Source of the DNA: Streptomyces sp. CC208A
GTDB lineage: Bacteria > Actinomycetota > Actinomycetes > Streptomycetales > Streptomycetaceae
Assembly: GCF_030010625.1 (NCBI RefSeq)
Contig: NZ_JASCXN010000016.1
Span: forward strand, 83,096-147,095
Length of the DNA: 64,000 nucleotides
Direction of reading: 5' to 3'
Shown here: one piece after another, positions 25,017 through 32,723 of the stretch
Layout of the letters: the number at the start of each line of letters is the position of its first letter
How positions within the stretch are numbered: position 1 is the stretch's first letter
The notes under the pieces: generated by a model
Database searches by the model: none
What the model was told of the DNA's origin: nothing
Seen by the model: only the letters and a program-made list of their open reading frames with translations
Program-made: the position numbers and the translations under genes

Positions 25017-25739
25017 GTGATCGTCACCGTCCGCACCACCACCGACGCGCGCGGCAAGGCCGGCGCCCTGGCGCGCGGCGCCGTCGAGGCCCGGCTCGCC
25101 GCGTGCGCGCAGATCTCGGGGCCCGTCACCTCCGTCTACCACTGGCGGGGCGCGATCGAGACCACCGAGGAGTGGACGGTGGAGTTCAAGACCACCGAGG
25201 CCCGCTACCCGGCCCTTGAGGCGCACCTTCGCGCCGCCCACGACTACGAGACGCCCGAGATCCTCGCCGTCCGGGCGATCCGGGTGGCCGAGGGCTACGC
25301 CCGCTGGGTCGAGGAGGAGACCGCGGAGGGCGCGGGGGCGGAAGCCCCGGCCCCGGACGAGCGGCCCTTCTTCGTGTACGGGACGCTGCGCCCCGGCGGG
25401 TACAACCACGACCGGTTCCTCGCCGGGAGGATCGGCACCGAGACGGCCGCCGTACTGCCCGGGGCGGTCCTGCACGACGGACCCGGCGGCTATCCGTACG
25501 CCGTCCCCGCGGCCGGGGGCGAGGTGATCGGCTCGCTCCTCACGCCCTCGTCCGGCGACTACGGCGAACTGTTCGGCCTGCTCGACCGGCTGGAGCTGCC
25601 CGTCGGGTACGAGCGGGTGGCCATGGACGTCGTACGGGTCGCGGACGGGGCGCAGGTGTCCGCCTGGGTGTTCGTGGCGGCGCCGGACGCGCCGCTCGGC
25701 CCGGTCATCGAGGGCGGCGACTGGTTCAGCCGGCCGTAG
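25017..25739 (+). CDS. CutA-like domain fused to a gamma-glutamylcyclotransferase-like domain
   Basis: The 240-residue protein has two domains not normally joined. Residues 1-105 are CutA-like (starting MIVTVRTTTDARGKAGALAR, with RLAACAQISGPVTSVYHWRG and HDYETPEILAV), a trimeric ferredoxin-like fold often linked to divalent-cation tolerance. After an Ala/Glu/Pro linker (about 106-117), residues 118-235 are a GGCT/AIG2-type cyclotransferase. Its features are the motif FFVYGTLRPGGYNHDRF and a Glu in LLDRLELPVGYERV at the expected catalytic position. The frame is continuous with no stop between. The start is GTG after GAAGGG. Its 3' end overlaps the converging nasA by 14 bp. A joint function is unknown. 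Confidence 0.85.
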   Translation: MIVTVRTTTDARGKAGALARGAVEARLAACAQISGPVTSVYHWRGAIETTEEWTVEFKTTEARYPALEAHLRAAHDYETPEILAVRAIRVAEGYARWVEEETAEGAGAEAPAPDERPFFVYGTLRPGGYNHDRFLAGRIGTETAAVLPGAVLHDGPGGYPYAVPAAGGEVIGSLLTPSSGDYGELFGLLDRLELPVGYERVAMDVVRVADGAQVSAWVFVAAPDAPLGPVIEGGDWFSRP

Positions 25740-27831
25740 CCCGCCCGTCGGCGACCGGCTCCAGACGGACCGCGCACACCTTGAACTCGGGCATCCGGGA
25801 GACCGGGTCGAGCGCCGGGTTCACCAGCGTGTTCGCTCTGCCCTCCCCGTACCAGTGGAAGGGCATGAAGACCGTGTCCGGCCGGATCGCGCCGGTGATC
25901 CGGGCCGGCGCCACCGCCCGCCCGCGCCGCGACACCACCGCGACCGGCTCGCCCTCCGCGACCCCGAGCCGCTCCGCGAGCCGCGGGTGCAGCTCCACGA
26001 ACGGGCCGGGCGCGGCGGCGTTCAGCTCCGCCACCCGCCGGGTCTGCGCCCCGGACTGGTACTGCGAGACGACCCGCCCGGTGGTGAGCACCACCGGGTA
26101 CTCGGCGTCGGTCTCCTCGGCCGCCTGCCGGTGCGTCACCGGCACGAACCGGGCCCGCCCGTCGGCCGTCGCGAACCGGTCGAGGAAGAGCCGGGGCGTG
26201 CCCGCGTGGCCCTCCCCGGGGCACGGCCAGAAGACGCCCTGCTCCTCCTCGATCCGCCGGTAGCTGATGCCGGAGTAGTCGGCGGGGCCGCCCGCGGAGG
26301 CCCGCCGCAGCTCCTCGAAGACCTCCTCCGGGTCGGTGGGGAAGCCCTTCTCCCAGCCGAGCAGTCCGGCGAGCGCGTGCAGCACCTCCAGGTCGGTGCG
26401 GACGCCGGGCGGCGGGGTGAGGGCGCGGCGGCGCAGCAGCACCCGCCCCTCCAGGTTGGTCATCGTGCCGGTCTCCTCGGCCCACTGGGTCACCGGCAGG
26501 ACGACGTCGGCGAGCGCCGCGGTCTCGGAGAGGACGACGTCGGCGACGGCGAGGAAGTCGAGCGAGCGCAGCCGCTCCTCGACGTGGGCGGCGTGCGGGG
26601 CGGAGACCACCGGGTTGGAGCCCATGAGGAGCAGCGACCGCACCTCGCCGCCGAGCGCGTCGAGGAGTTCGTACGCGCTCCGCCCCGGCCCCGGCAGGGT
26701 CTCGGGAGCGACCCCCCACACGCCGGCGACGTGGGCGCGGGCGGCGGGGTCGTCGAGCTTGCGGTAGCCGGGCAGCTGGTCGGCCTTCTGGCCGTGCTCG
26801 CGGCCGCCCTGGCCGTTGCCCTGGCCGGTGAGGCAGCCGTAGCCGGAGAGCGGCCGGCCCGCCCGGCCGGTGGCGAGGCACAGGTTGATCCAGGCGCCGA
26901 CGGTGTCGGTGCCCTTGGACTGCTGCTCCGGGCCGCGGGCGGTGAGCACCATGGAGTTCCCGGCGTCGCAGAACATCGCGACCGCCTCGCGCAGCCGCGG
27001 CACCGGGACGCCGGTGATCCGCTCGACGTGCTCGGGCCAGTGGGCCATCGCCCCGGCGCGGGCGGCCTCCCAGCCGGTGGTGCGCTCCGCGACGAACTCC
27101 TCGTCGACGCGGCCCTCGGCGACGACCAGGTGGAGCAGGCCGAGGGCGAGCGCGAGGTCGGTGCCGGGGCGGGGGGCGAGGTGGAGGTCGGCCTGCTCGG
27201 CGGTGCGGGTGCGGCGCGGATCGACGACGATCAGCTTCCCGCCGTTCTCCTTCAGCTCGGTGAGGTAGCGCAGCGCGGGCGGCATGGTCTCGGCCAGGTT
27301 GGAGCCGACGAGGATCACGCAGCCCGTCCGCGGGATGTCCTCCAGCGGGAAGGGAAGCCCCCGGTCGAGGCCGAAGGCCCGCTGGTGGGCGGCGGCCGCC
27401 GAGGACATGCAGAAGCGGCCGTTGTAGTCGATCTGCGAGGTGGCGAGGACGAGCCGGGCGAACTTGCCGAGCGTGTACGCCTTCTCGTTGGTGAGTCCGC
27501 CGCCGCCGAAGACCCCCACGGCATCGGGACCGTGGGCGGCGCGGGTCCGGCTCAGCCCCTCGGCGACGGCGGAGAGCGCCTCCTCCCAGGAGGCCGGTTC
27601 GAGCGCCCCGGAGTCAGGGCTGCGGACCAGGGGCTCGGTGAGCCTGACCCGGGAGGAGAGCACGGAGGGGGCGGTGCGGCCCTTGCCGCACAGGGCGCCC
27701 CGGTTGACGGGGAAGTCGGTCCGCTCGACCACCTCGGCGGGCAGCTCCGCCGTGCCGGTCGGGCGGAGCCTCATGCCGCACTGCAGCGAGCAGTAGGGGC
27801 AGTGGGTGGGGACCGCGGTGGCGTCGGACAT
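25726..27831 (-). CDS. nasA: Assimilatory nitrate reductase catalytic subunit
   Basis: The 701-residue molybdopterin (bis-MGD) oxidoreductase reduces nitrate to nitrite in the cytoplasm. The N-terminal [4Fe-4S] site is THCPYCSLQCGMRLRP with the fourth Cys in RGALCGKGRTA. It has no Tat signal, which fits an assimilatory enzyme. Mo-cofactor segments include GVFGGGGLTNEKAY, ILVGSNLAETMPP and LLMGSNPVVSAPH. The C-terminal domain includes VVLTTGRVVSQYQSGAQTRR. No flavin domain or C-terminal [2Fe-2S] extension is present, so an external reductase or ferredoxin must supply electrons. A weak GlnR-like repeat lies just upstream. It works with NirBD. Confidence 0.93.
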   Translation of the reverse strand: MSDATAVPTHCPYCSLQCGMRLRPTGTAELPAEVVERTDFPVNRGALCGKGRTAPSVLSSRVRLTEPLVRSPDSGALEPASWEEALSAVAEGLSRTRAAHGPDAVGVFGGGGLTNEKAYTLGKFARLVLATSQIDYNGRFCMSSAAAAHQRAFGLDRGLPFPLEDIPRTGCVILVGSNLAETMPPALRYLTELKENGGKLIVVDPRRTRTAEQADLHLAPRPGTDLALALGLLHLVVAEGRVDEEFVAERTTGWEAARAGAMAHWPEHVERITGVPVPRLREAVAMFCDAGNSMVLTARGPEQQSKGTDTVGAWINLCLATGRAGRPLSGYGCLTGQGNGQGGREHGQKADQLPGYRKLDDPAARAHVAGVWGVAPETLPGPGRSAYELLDALGGEVRSLLLMGSNPVVSAPHAAHVEERLRSLDFLAVADVVLSETAALADVVLPVTQWAEETGTMTNLEGRVLLRRRALTPPPGVRTDLEVLHALAGLLGWEKGFPTDPEEVFEELRRASAGGPADYSGISYRRIEEEQGVFWPCPGEGHAGTPRLFLDRFATADGRARFVPVTHRQAAEETDAEYPVVLTTGRVVSQYQSGAQTRRVAELNAAAPGPFVELHPRLAERLGVAEGEPVAVVSRRGRAVAPARITGAIRPDTVFMPFHWYGEGRANTLVNPALDPVSRMPEFKVCAVRLEPVADGRATAG

Positions 27832-27854
27832 GCCGTCAAGCGTGCGTCGGACGT

Positions 27855-27881
27855 GTTACGGGCAGGGGCGCGCCGTATTAC
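27855..27881 (-). promoter_or_regulatory. Possible GlnR-type site upstream of nasA
   Basis: On the minus strand GTAAT and GTAAC (at 27881-27877 and 27859-27855) are spaced by exactly 22 bp, the period of a GlnR box. The intervening and following GaAAc positions are poor (CGCCC and GACGC). It is 24-50 bp from the nasA start. Weak compared with the nir box. Confidence 0.35.
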
Positions 27882-27904
27882 GAGTGGGGTGCTCTCCGCT
27901 CAGG

Positions 27905-28606
27905 TCAGGGCGCCGGGTCGGGTGAGGCGGTGGCCGTACGTGCTCCGCCCGCCAGCGCCTCGGTGACGCCGGGCTCCTCCGGGCCGAGGAAGTGCGGGTC
28001 GGGGCGGACGGCCGCGTCGAGGGCGGCCTTGCCGGAGGCGAAGAGCTCCCGGACGGTGCCGTAGTACCAGGTGACGTCCCGCGGTTCGGCGACCCCGACG
28101 CCGTACGAGGAGACCCCGGCCCGCTCGCACAGGGCCACGGCCCGCTTGACGTGGAAGTCCTGGGTGACGAGGACCGCCCGGTCGACGCCGAAGATCTTCC
28201 GGGCCCGCACGCAGCTGTCCCAGGTGTCGAAGCCCGCGTAGTCGCTGACGACCTTCTCGTCGGGGACGCCCCGGTCGGCGAGGTAGGCGCGCATGGCGCT
28301 CGGCTCGTCGTACTCGGTCCTGCTGTTGTCGCCGGTGACGAGGAGGACCTTCACCTTGCCGGTGCGGTACAGCTCGGCGGCGGTGTCGAGCCGGTGCGCC
28401 AGGTACGGGGTCGGGCGCCCCTTCCGCAGGCCGGCGCCGAAGACCACGGCGACGTCCCGGGCGGGCACGTCGGCGGTCGTCCGCAGCCTCCCGGCGGCCG
28501 CGGTGTGCGTCCAGGTCGCGGGGGCGAGGGCGAGGACGGCGGCCGCCATCACGGCCTGGACGGCGCGGCGGCGGGCCCGGACGGTGCGGGGGAGCCGGAC
28601 CTGCAT
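27905..28606 (-). CDS. SanA/YdcF-family (DUF218) exported or membrane-anchored protein
   Basis: The 233-residue protein starts MQVRLPRTVRARRRAVQA after a GGAGG site. It has one N-terminal hydrophobic helix (AVMAAAVLALAPATW). The DUF218 core includes ARDVAVVFGAGLRKGRPTPY, LLVTGDNSRTEYDEPSAMR, FDTWDSCVRARKIFG and VTQDFHVKRAVALCERAG. Family members such as SanA and ElyC are linked to envelope integrity, and their biochemical activity is not settled. The gene is between nasA and an aquaporin-like gene on the same strand, 34 bp downstream of the latter, so co-transcription is possible. The C-terminus is low-complexity. Confidence 0.88.
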   Translation of the reverse strand: MQVRLPRTVRARRRAVQAVMAAAVLALAPATWTHTAAAGRLRTTADVPARDVAVVFGAGLRKGRPTPYLAHRLDTAAELYRTGKVKVLLVTGDNSRTEYDEPSAMRAYLADRGVPDEKVVSDYAGFDTWDSCVRARKIFGVDRAVLVTQDFHVKRAVALCERAGVSSYGVGVAEPRDVTWYYGTVRELFASGKAALDAAVRPDPHFLGPEEPGVTEALAGGARTATASPDPAP

Positions 28607-28640
28607 CGGGGAGCCTCCGGGAGGGTTCGGGGACGGGCTG

Positions 28641-29360
28641 TCACCCCGTCCGACGCTCTCGGGAGCTCCGTGGTTCGGTGCCGGCCCGATCCGTGCCGTA
28701 GAGCACACCCGCCAGGGCCATGCCGCCCAGCATCCCGAGGAGCTGGGCGGCGGCGTAGGTGGGCACCGAGGCGGGGGCGATGCCGGTGAACGAGTCGGTC
28801 AGGGAACGGCCGACGGTGGCCGCCGGGTTGGCGAAGGAGCCGGAGGAGGTGAACCAGATCGCCGCGCCGATGTAGCCGGCGACCGCGACCGGGGCCAGCC
28901 GGGGGCGGCCGGTGTGCCGCAGGCCCCGGACGACGAGGACGAGCCCGGCGGTGGCGACCGTCTCGCCGAGCAGCAGGTGGAGCGCGGCGCGCGGTTCGGT
29001 GGACCAGGAGCCGGGGGCGCGGCCGAACATCGCCTCGGCGAGCAGCGCGCCGGCGACGGCGCCGGCCACCTGGGCGGTGACGTAGGCGAGGACCTCGCGG
29101 CCGTCCTGCTCGCGGTGGGTCCACCACTCGGAGAAGGTGACGACCGGGTTGAAGTGGGCGCCGGAGAGCGGCCCGAGGAGGGCGATGAGCAGACCGAGGC
29201 CGAGCGCGGAGGCGGCGGCGTTGGCGAGCAGCCGGACCCCGATGTCCTGGCTGAGGGAGTCGGCGCGGATGCCGGAGCCGACGATCACGGCGACGAGGGC
29301 GGCGGTGCCGGTGAACTCGGCGAGGACGCGCCGGGGGAGCGGCGCGGGGAACATTCTCAT
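28641..29360 (-). CDS. MIP-family channel (aquaporin/aquaglyceroporin-like)
   Basis: The 239-residue protein has six transmembrane helices and two half-helices. The first NPA-type motif reads GAHFNPVVTF (NPV, residues 71-73) and the second GSFANPAATVGRSL (canonical NPA, 178-180), with the conserved Arg at 185. The first motif thus departs from NPA, as in several MIPs that pass metalloids or small solutes. The start MRMFPAP was chosen; the open frame upstream is spurious. The gene is divergent from a putative acetyltransferase-like gene, and an A/T-rich gap with repeated CGGAA/TTCCG elements separates them. An arsenic-linked role is possible for this family in Streptomyces, but no ars gene is seen here. 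Confidence 0.9.
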   Translation of the reverse strand: MRMFPAPLPRRVLAEFTGTAALVAVIVGSGIRADSLSQDIGVRLLANAAASALGLGLLIALLGPLSGAHFNPVVTFSEWWTHREQDGREVLAYVTAQVAGAVAGALLAEAMFGRAPGSWSTEPRAALHLLLGETVATAGLVLVVRGLRHTGRPRLAPVAVAGYIGAAIWFTSSGSFANPAATVGRSLTDSFTGIAPASVPTYAAAQLLGMLGGMALAGVLYGTDRAGTEPRSSRERRTG

Positions 29361-29362
29361 AA

Positions 29363-29388
29363 CGGAAAAGATATTCCGTAATTCGGAA
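29363..29388. promoter_or_regulatory. Alternating CGGAA/TTCCG elements between MIP and acetyltransferase-like genes
   Basis: CGGAA (29363-29367), TTCCG (29374-29378) and CGGAA (29384-29388) form two overlapping inverted repeats in an A/T-rich stretch directly upstream of the MIP start. The position, within 30 bp of the ATG, suits a repressor operator. Confidence 0.5.
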
Positions 29389-29435
29389 CGAAAAAAGAGG
29401 GGAGGGGAGGGGCCGGAAGTCCGTACGATCCGTCG

Positions 29436-30131
29436 GTGATCGACAACGAGCTCCTGACCGCCGCCGTGCGGAACAACGCCGAGTGGTGCGCGGGCATGTG
29501 CCGGGCCCACGGCCTCGCCACCGCCACCGGCCCCCGGGCCTGGACCAGCCCCCGCCGCACCCCCCTCTACTACCCGGACGCCGTCTCCCTCACCGGGGAC
29601 GCCACCGCCGCCGACGTCGTCACCGGCATCGACCGGACGGGGCCCGGCGCCTCCGTCAAGGACTCGTACGCCCGCCTCGACCTCGCCCCCGAGGGCTTCC
29701 GGCCGCTCTTCGACGCCACCTGGATCGGCCGCCCGGCGGGCGCCCCCGCGGGGCCCGCCACCGGGACGCGGGTCGAGACCGCCGAGGCCCTCGCCGCCTG
29801 GGCGCTGGCCTGGAGCGGCGGCGACGCCGAGGAGTCGGCCCTCTTCCGCCCGGCCCTCCTCGACGACCCGGCCGTCACCGTCCTCGCCGTCCCGGGCTCC
29901 GACGGCGGGCTCCTCGGCGGCGCCGTCCTCTCCACCGCCGCCGGCGTCACCGGCGTCTCCAACCTCTTCGCCGCCGACGGCACCGACCCCGCCGCCGTCT
30001 GGACCGCCGCCCTCGCCGCCGCCGACCCCGCCCTCCCCGTCGTCGGCTACGAGTCCGGCGACGACCTCGCCCCCGCGCTCGCCGCCGGATTCCACGAGCT
30101 CGGCCCGCTCCGCGTCTGGCTCGCCGCCTGA
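29436..30131 (+). CDS. Uncharacterised acetyltransferase-like protein
   Basis: The 231-residue protein has the layout of Streptomyces proteins with a degenerate GNAT-like fold. It opens with a helical region (LLTAAVRNNAEWCAGMCRAHG). The middle reads DSYARLDLAPEGFRPLFDATWIG. The end shows strand-like segments (VTVLAVPGSDGGLLGGAVLS, VGYESGDDLAPALAAGFHEL). The final GYESGDDLAPALAAGF resembles the last GNAT motif, but the acetyl-CoA loop is not clear. No function is assigned. The start is GTG at 29436. Confidence 0.65.
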   Translation: MIDNELLTAAVRNNAEWCAGMCRAHGLATATGPRAWTSPRRTPLYYPDAVSLTGDATAADVVTGIDRTGPGASVKDSYARLDLAPEGFRPLFDATWIGRPAGAPAGPATGTRVETAEALAAWALAWSGGDAEESALFRPALLDDPAVTVLAVPGSDGGLLGGAVLSTAAGVTGVSNLFAADGTDPAAVWTAALAAADPALPVVGYESGDDLAPALAAGFHELGPLRVWLAA

Positions 30132-30140
30132 CGGACCCGA

Positions 30141-30233
30141 CCCCCACGCGCGCGTGCGCGGCCAGGTCCGACGGGCCCCGCCCCCACGCGCGCGTGCGGG
30201 GAACGGCCTGACAGCCGCCCCCACGCGCGCGTG
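30141..30233. repeat. Three copies of a CCCCCACGCGCGCGTG element
   Basis: Identical 16-mers occur at 30141-30156, 30181-30196 and 30218-30233 (spacing 40 and 37 bp), each containing the perfect 12-bp palindrome CACGCGCGCGTG. The rest of the 30132-30459 gap holds no supported gene. It contains a doubtful small open frame from 30323 and an AGGAGG ribosome site before 30460. Confidence 0.85.
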
Positions 30234-30459
30234 AGCCCGTGGAAACACCCGCGTGCGGTCACGGAAAAGAGCCGTGACCGCCGCGCAACGGGCAGGCAAC
30301 GTGCCCCCGGCAGGATCGGTCCATGACGGAGCCGGACAGCGCGTTCGCGGACGCCACCGCCCTGCTGGGGCGGATCGTGGAACAGCTCGGCCTCCAGCTC
30401 CGCCGGGTGCGCCCCTACGACGGCCCGGCGGGGAAACCCGAGCAGGAGGTACCCCGACC

Positions 30460-31257
30460 GTGCAGCACCCCCGCACCCCCGCAGCCGCCCCCGCCCCCGT
30501 CCTCGTCGCCGTCGGCCACGGCAGCCGCGACCCCCGCGCGCGTGCCGCCCTCGCCCGCCTCCTCGACCGGGTCCGCGAGCTGCGCCCCGGCCTCGACGTC
30601 CGCCTCGCCCACATCGAGCTGAACGCGCCGCTCCTCGCCGAGACGCTGGCCGCCGTCGCCGCCGAGGGCCGCCAGGCCGGCGGCGCCGTTCTCGTACCGC
30701 TCCTCCTGGCCCCCGGCCACCACGTCACCCACGACCTGCCCGCCGCCCTCGCCGCCGTACCGGAGCTGTCCGCCCGCCTCGCGGAGCCCCTCGGCCCGCA
30801 CCCCCTCCTCGTCGAGGCGCTCGCCGACCGGCTGGCCGAGGCCGGCTGGACCCCCGCCGACGCGGCCTCCCCCGCCACCGGCGTCGTCCTCGCCTCCGCC
30901 GGCTCCCGAGACCCCCGCTCCGCCGCCACCCTCCGCCGGATCGCCACGGCCCTCGGCGAACGCCTCGGCGGCGACGGCGCGCCCGTCCCCGTCCTCGCCG
31001 CGTACGCCTCCGCCGCCGCCCCCACCGTCCCCGAGGCCGTCGCCGCGCTCACCGCCCGCGGCCGGCACCGGGTCGCCGTCGCCTCCTGCTTCACCGCCCC
31101 CGGCCTCTTCGCCGCCCGCGCCGCCGCCCACGCCCCCTGGATCGCCGCCGACCCGCTCGGCGCCCACCCCGCCCTCGCCCGCCTCGTCCTGCACCGCTAC
31201 GACCGGGCCCGCGCCGGCCGCACCACCACCCCCTCGCGGGAACTCGCCGCCATCTGA
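30460..31257 (+). CDS. Sirohydrochlorin chelatase / CbiX-like
   Basis: The 265-residue protein starts at GTG 10 bp after AGGAGG. The chelatase fold is duplicated in a shorter form: residues about 15-125 contain VLVAVGHGSRDPRARAALAR with the metal-binding His, VRLAHIELNAPLL and VLVPLLLAPGHHVTHDLP with further His residues. The second half begins at GVVLASAGSRDP and has lost the His, as in many single-chain bacterial homologues. The enzyme would insert ferrous iron into sirohydrochlorin to form sirohaem, the cofactor of NirB, which explains its place near the nitrogen genes. Cobalt chelation for cobalamin is the alternative. Confidence 0.88.
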   Translation: MQHPRTPAAAPAPVLVAVGHGSRDPRARAALARLLDRVRELRPGLDVRLAHIELNAPLLAETLAAVAAEGRQAGGAVLVPLLLAPGHHVTHDLPAALAAVPELSARLAEPLGPHPLLVEALADRLAEAGWTPADAASPATGVVLASAGSRDPRSAATLRRIATALGERLGGDGAPVPVLAAYASAAAPTVPEAVAALTARGRHRVAVASCFTAPGLFAARAAAHAPWIAADPLGAHPALARLVLHRYDRARAGRTTTPSRELAAI

Positions 31258-31293
31258 TCCCTTTTGTCGGTCCCTCCGGTTACCGTCGGAGGC

Positions 31294-32595
31294 ATGGCAG
31301 GCTACGACGGCACCAGTGAGACCCCCGGGTACGACCCGACCGCCACCGAGCGCTGGGCGGCCGAGCCCGACAAGCGGCCCGGCCGCACCGCCTTCCAGCG
31401 CGACCGCGCCCGCGTGCTGCACTCCGCCGCCCTCCGGCGGCTCGCCGGGAAGACCCAGGTCGTCACCCCCGGCACCCGCGGTTACTCGTGGGACGCCAGC
31501 CCCCGCACCCGGCTCACCCACTCCCTCGAATGCGCCCAGGTCGGGCGCGAGCTCGGCGCCGCCCTCGGCTGCGACCCCGACCTCGTCGAAGCCGCCTGCC
31601 TCTCCCACGACATGGGCCACCCGCCCTTCGGGCACAACGGCGAACAGGCGCTCAACGACGTCGCCAAGGACTGCGGCGGCTTCGAGGGCAACGCCCAGTC
31701 GCTCCGCCTCCTCACCCGCATCGAGCCCAAGCGCTTCGTCCCGGGACCCGACGGCGAGCCCGTCTCCGTCGGCCTCAACCTCACCCGCGCCGCCCTCGAC
31801 GCCGCCACCAAGTACCCCTGGCCGCGCGGCGGCCACCCCACCGACCCCGGCTCGCCCAAGTTCGGCGTCTACGAGGACGACCTGCCGGTCTTCGAGTGGG
31901 TCCGGCGCGGCACCCCCGAGCAGCGCAAGTGCTTCGAGGCCGAGGTCATGGACTGGTCCGACGACGTCGCCTACTCCGTCCACGACTTCGAGGACGGCCT
32001 GCACGCCGGCCACATCGACCCCAACCTGCTCTACGCCGAACCCGAGCGCGCCGACGTCTTCGCCGTCGCCATCGGCCGCTACGTCCCCGAGGACACCGAC
32101 CCCGCCGAGCTCGCCGAAGCCCTCGACCGCCTCATCGACCAGGAGTGGTGGCCGCACGGCTACGACGGCTCCGCCACCGCCCAGGCCCGCCTCAAGGACG
32201 CCACCAGCCAGCTCATCGGCCGCTTCTGCCTCGCCGCCGAGGGCGCCACCCGGCAGGCGTACGGATCCGGACGCCTCACCCGCTACGGCGCCGAGCTCGT
32301 CGTCCCCCGCACCACGCGCAACGAGTGCGCCGTCCTCAAGGCCGTCGCCGACCGGTACGTGATGCAGCGCGCCGAACAGGAGGCGCTCCGCGCCGACCAG
32401 CGGATCGTCGTCGCCGAACTCGCCGAGGCGCTCGTCGCCCGCGCCCCCGACGGCCTCGAACCCCAGTTCCGGGCTCTCTTCGTCGCCGCGCCCGACGACC
32501 GTTCCCGCAAGCGGGTGATCGTCGACCAGATCGCCTCCCTCACCGACGCCACCGCCCGCGCCCTCCACGCCCGCCTGCGCGCCCCGCGCCCGTAG
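31294..32595 (+). CDS. dgt: Deoxyguanosinetriphosphate triphosphohydrolase-like protein
   Basis: The 433-residue HD-domain phosphohydrolase converts dGTP and related dNTPs to nucleoside plus triphosphate. It has FQRDRARVLHSAALRRLAGKTQVV at the N-terminus. The HD metal site is formed by RTRLTHSLECAQV and ACLSHDMGHPPFGHNGE, with a later Asp in WSDDVAYSVHDFEDG. The length is that of the actinobacterial dGTPase-like group. It lies 36 bp after the chelatase gene and upstream of an oxidoreductase, dnaG and the sigma gene, so it may belong to a replication-linked transcription unit. Confidence 0.94.
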   Translation: MAGYDGTSETPGYDPTATERWAAEPDKRPGRTAFQRDRARVLHSAALRRLAGKTQVVTPGTRGYSWDASPRTRLTHSLECAQVGRELGAALGCDPDLVEAACLSHDMGHPPFGHNGEQALNDVAKDCGGFEGNAQSLRLLTRIEPKRFVPGPDGEPVSVGLNLTRAALDAATKYPWPRGGHPTDPGSPKFGVYEDDLPVFEWVRRGTPEQRKCFEAEVMDWSDDVAYSVHDFEDGLHAGHIDPNLLYAEPERADVFAVAIGRYVPEDTDPAELAEALDRLIDQEWWPHGYDGSATAQARLKDATSQLIGRFCLAAEGATRQAYGSGRLTRYGAELVVPRTTRNECAVLKAVADRYVMQRAEQEALRADQRIVVAELAEALVARAPDGLEPQFRALFVAAPDDRSRKRVIVDQIASLTDATARALHARLRAPRP

Positions 32596-32723
32596 GGGCC
32601 GTTCGCCCTCTTCCGCCTTCCCGCGCGGTGCGGGACCCTCGCATGCGCGTCCCGAGGAGGTGCGATCAGGGCCGGGCCCGGGAGCGTAGCGTAGAGAACC
32701 GGTCGCAACGAGGAGGAATCAAC

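Noticed and set aside
30323..30622. Open frame of 99 codons before the sirohydrochlorin chelatase
   Set aside because: The first 45 codons look plausible, but the frame then runs into a Pro/Ser/Ala shadow of the chelatase gene. The strong AGGAGG site belongs to the GTG at 30460. A short leader peptide cannot be excluded.
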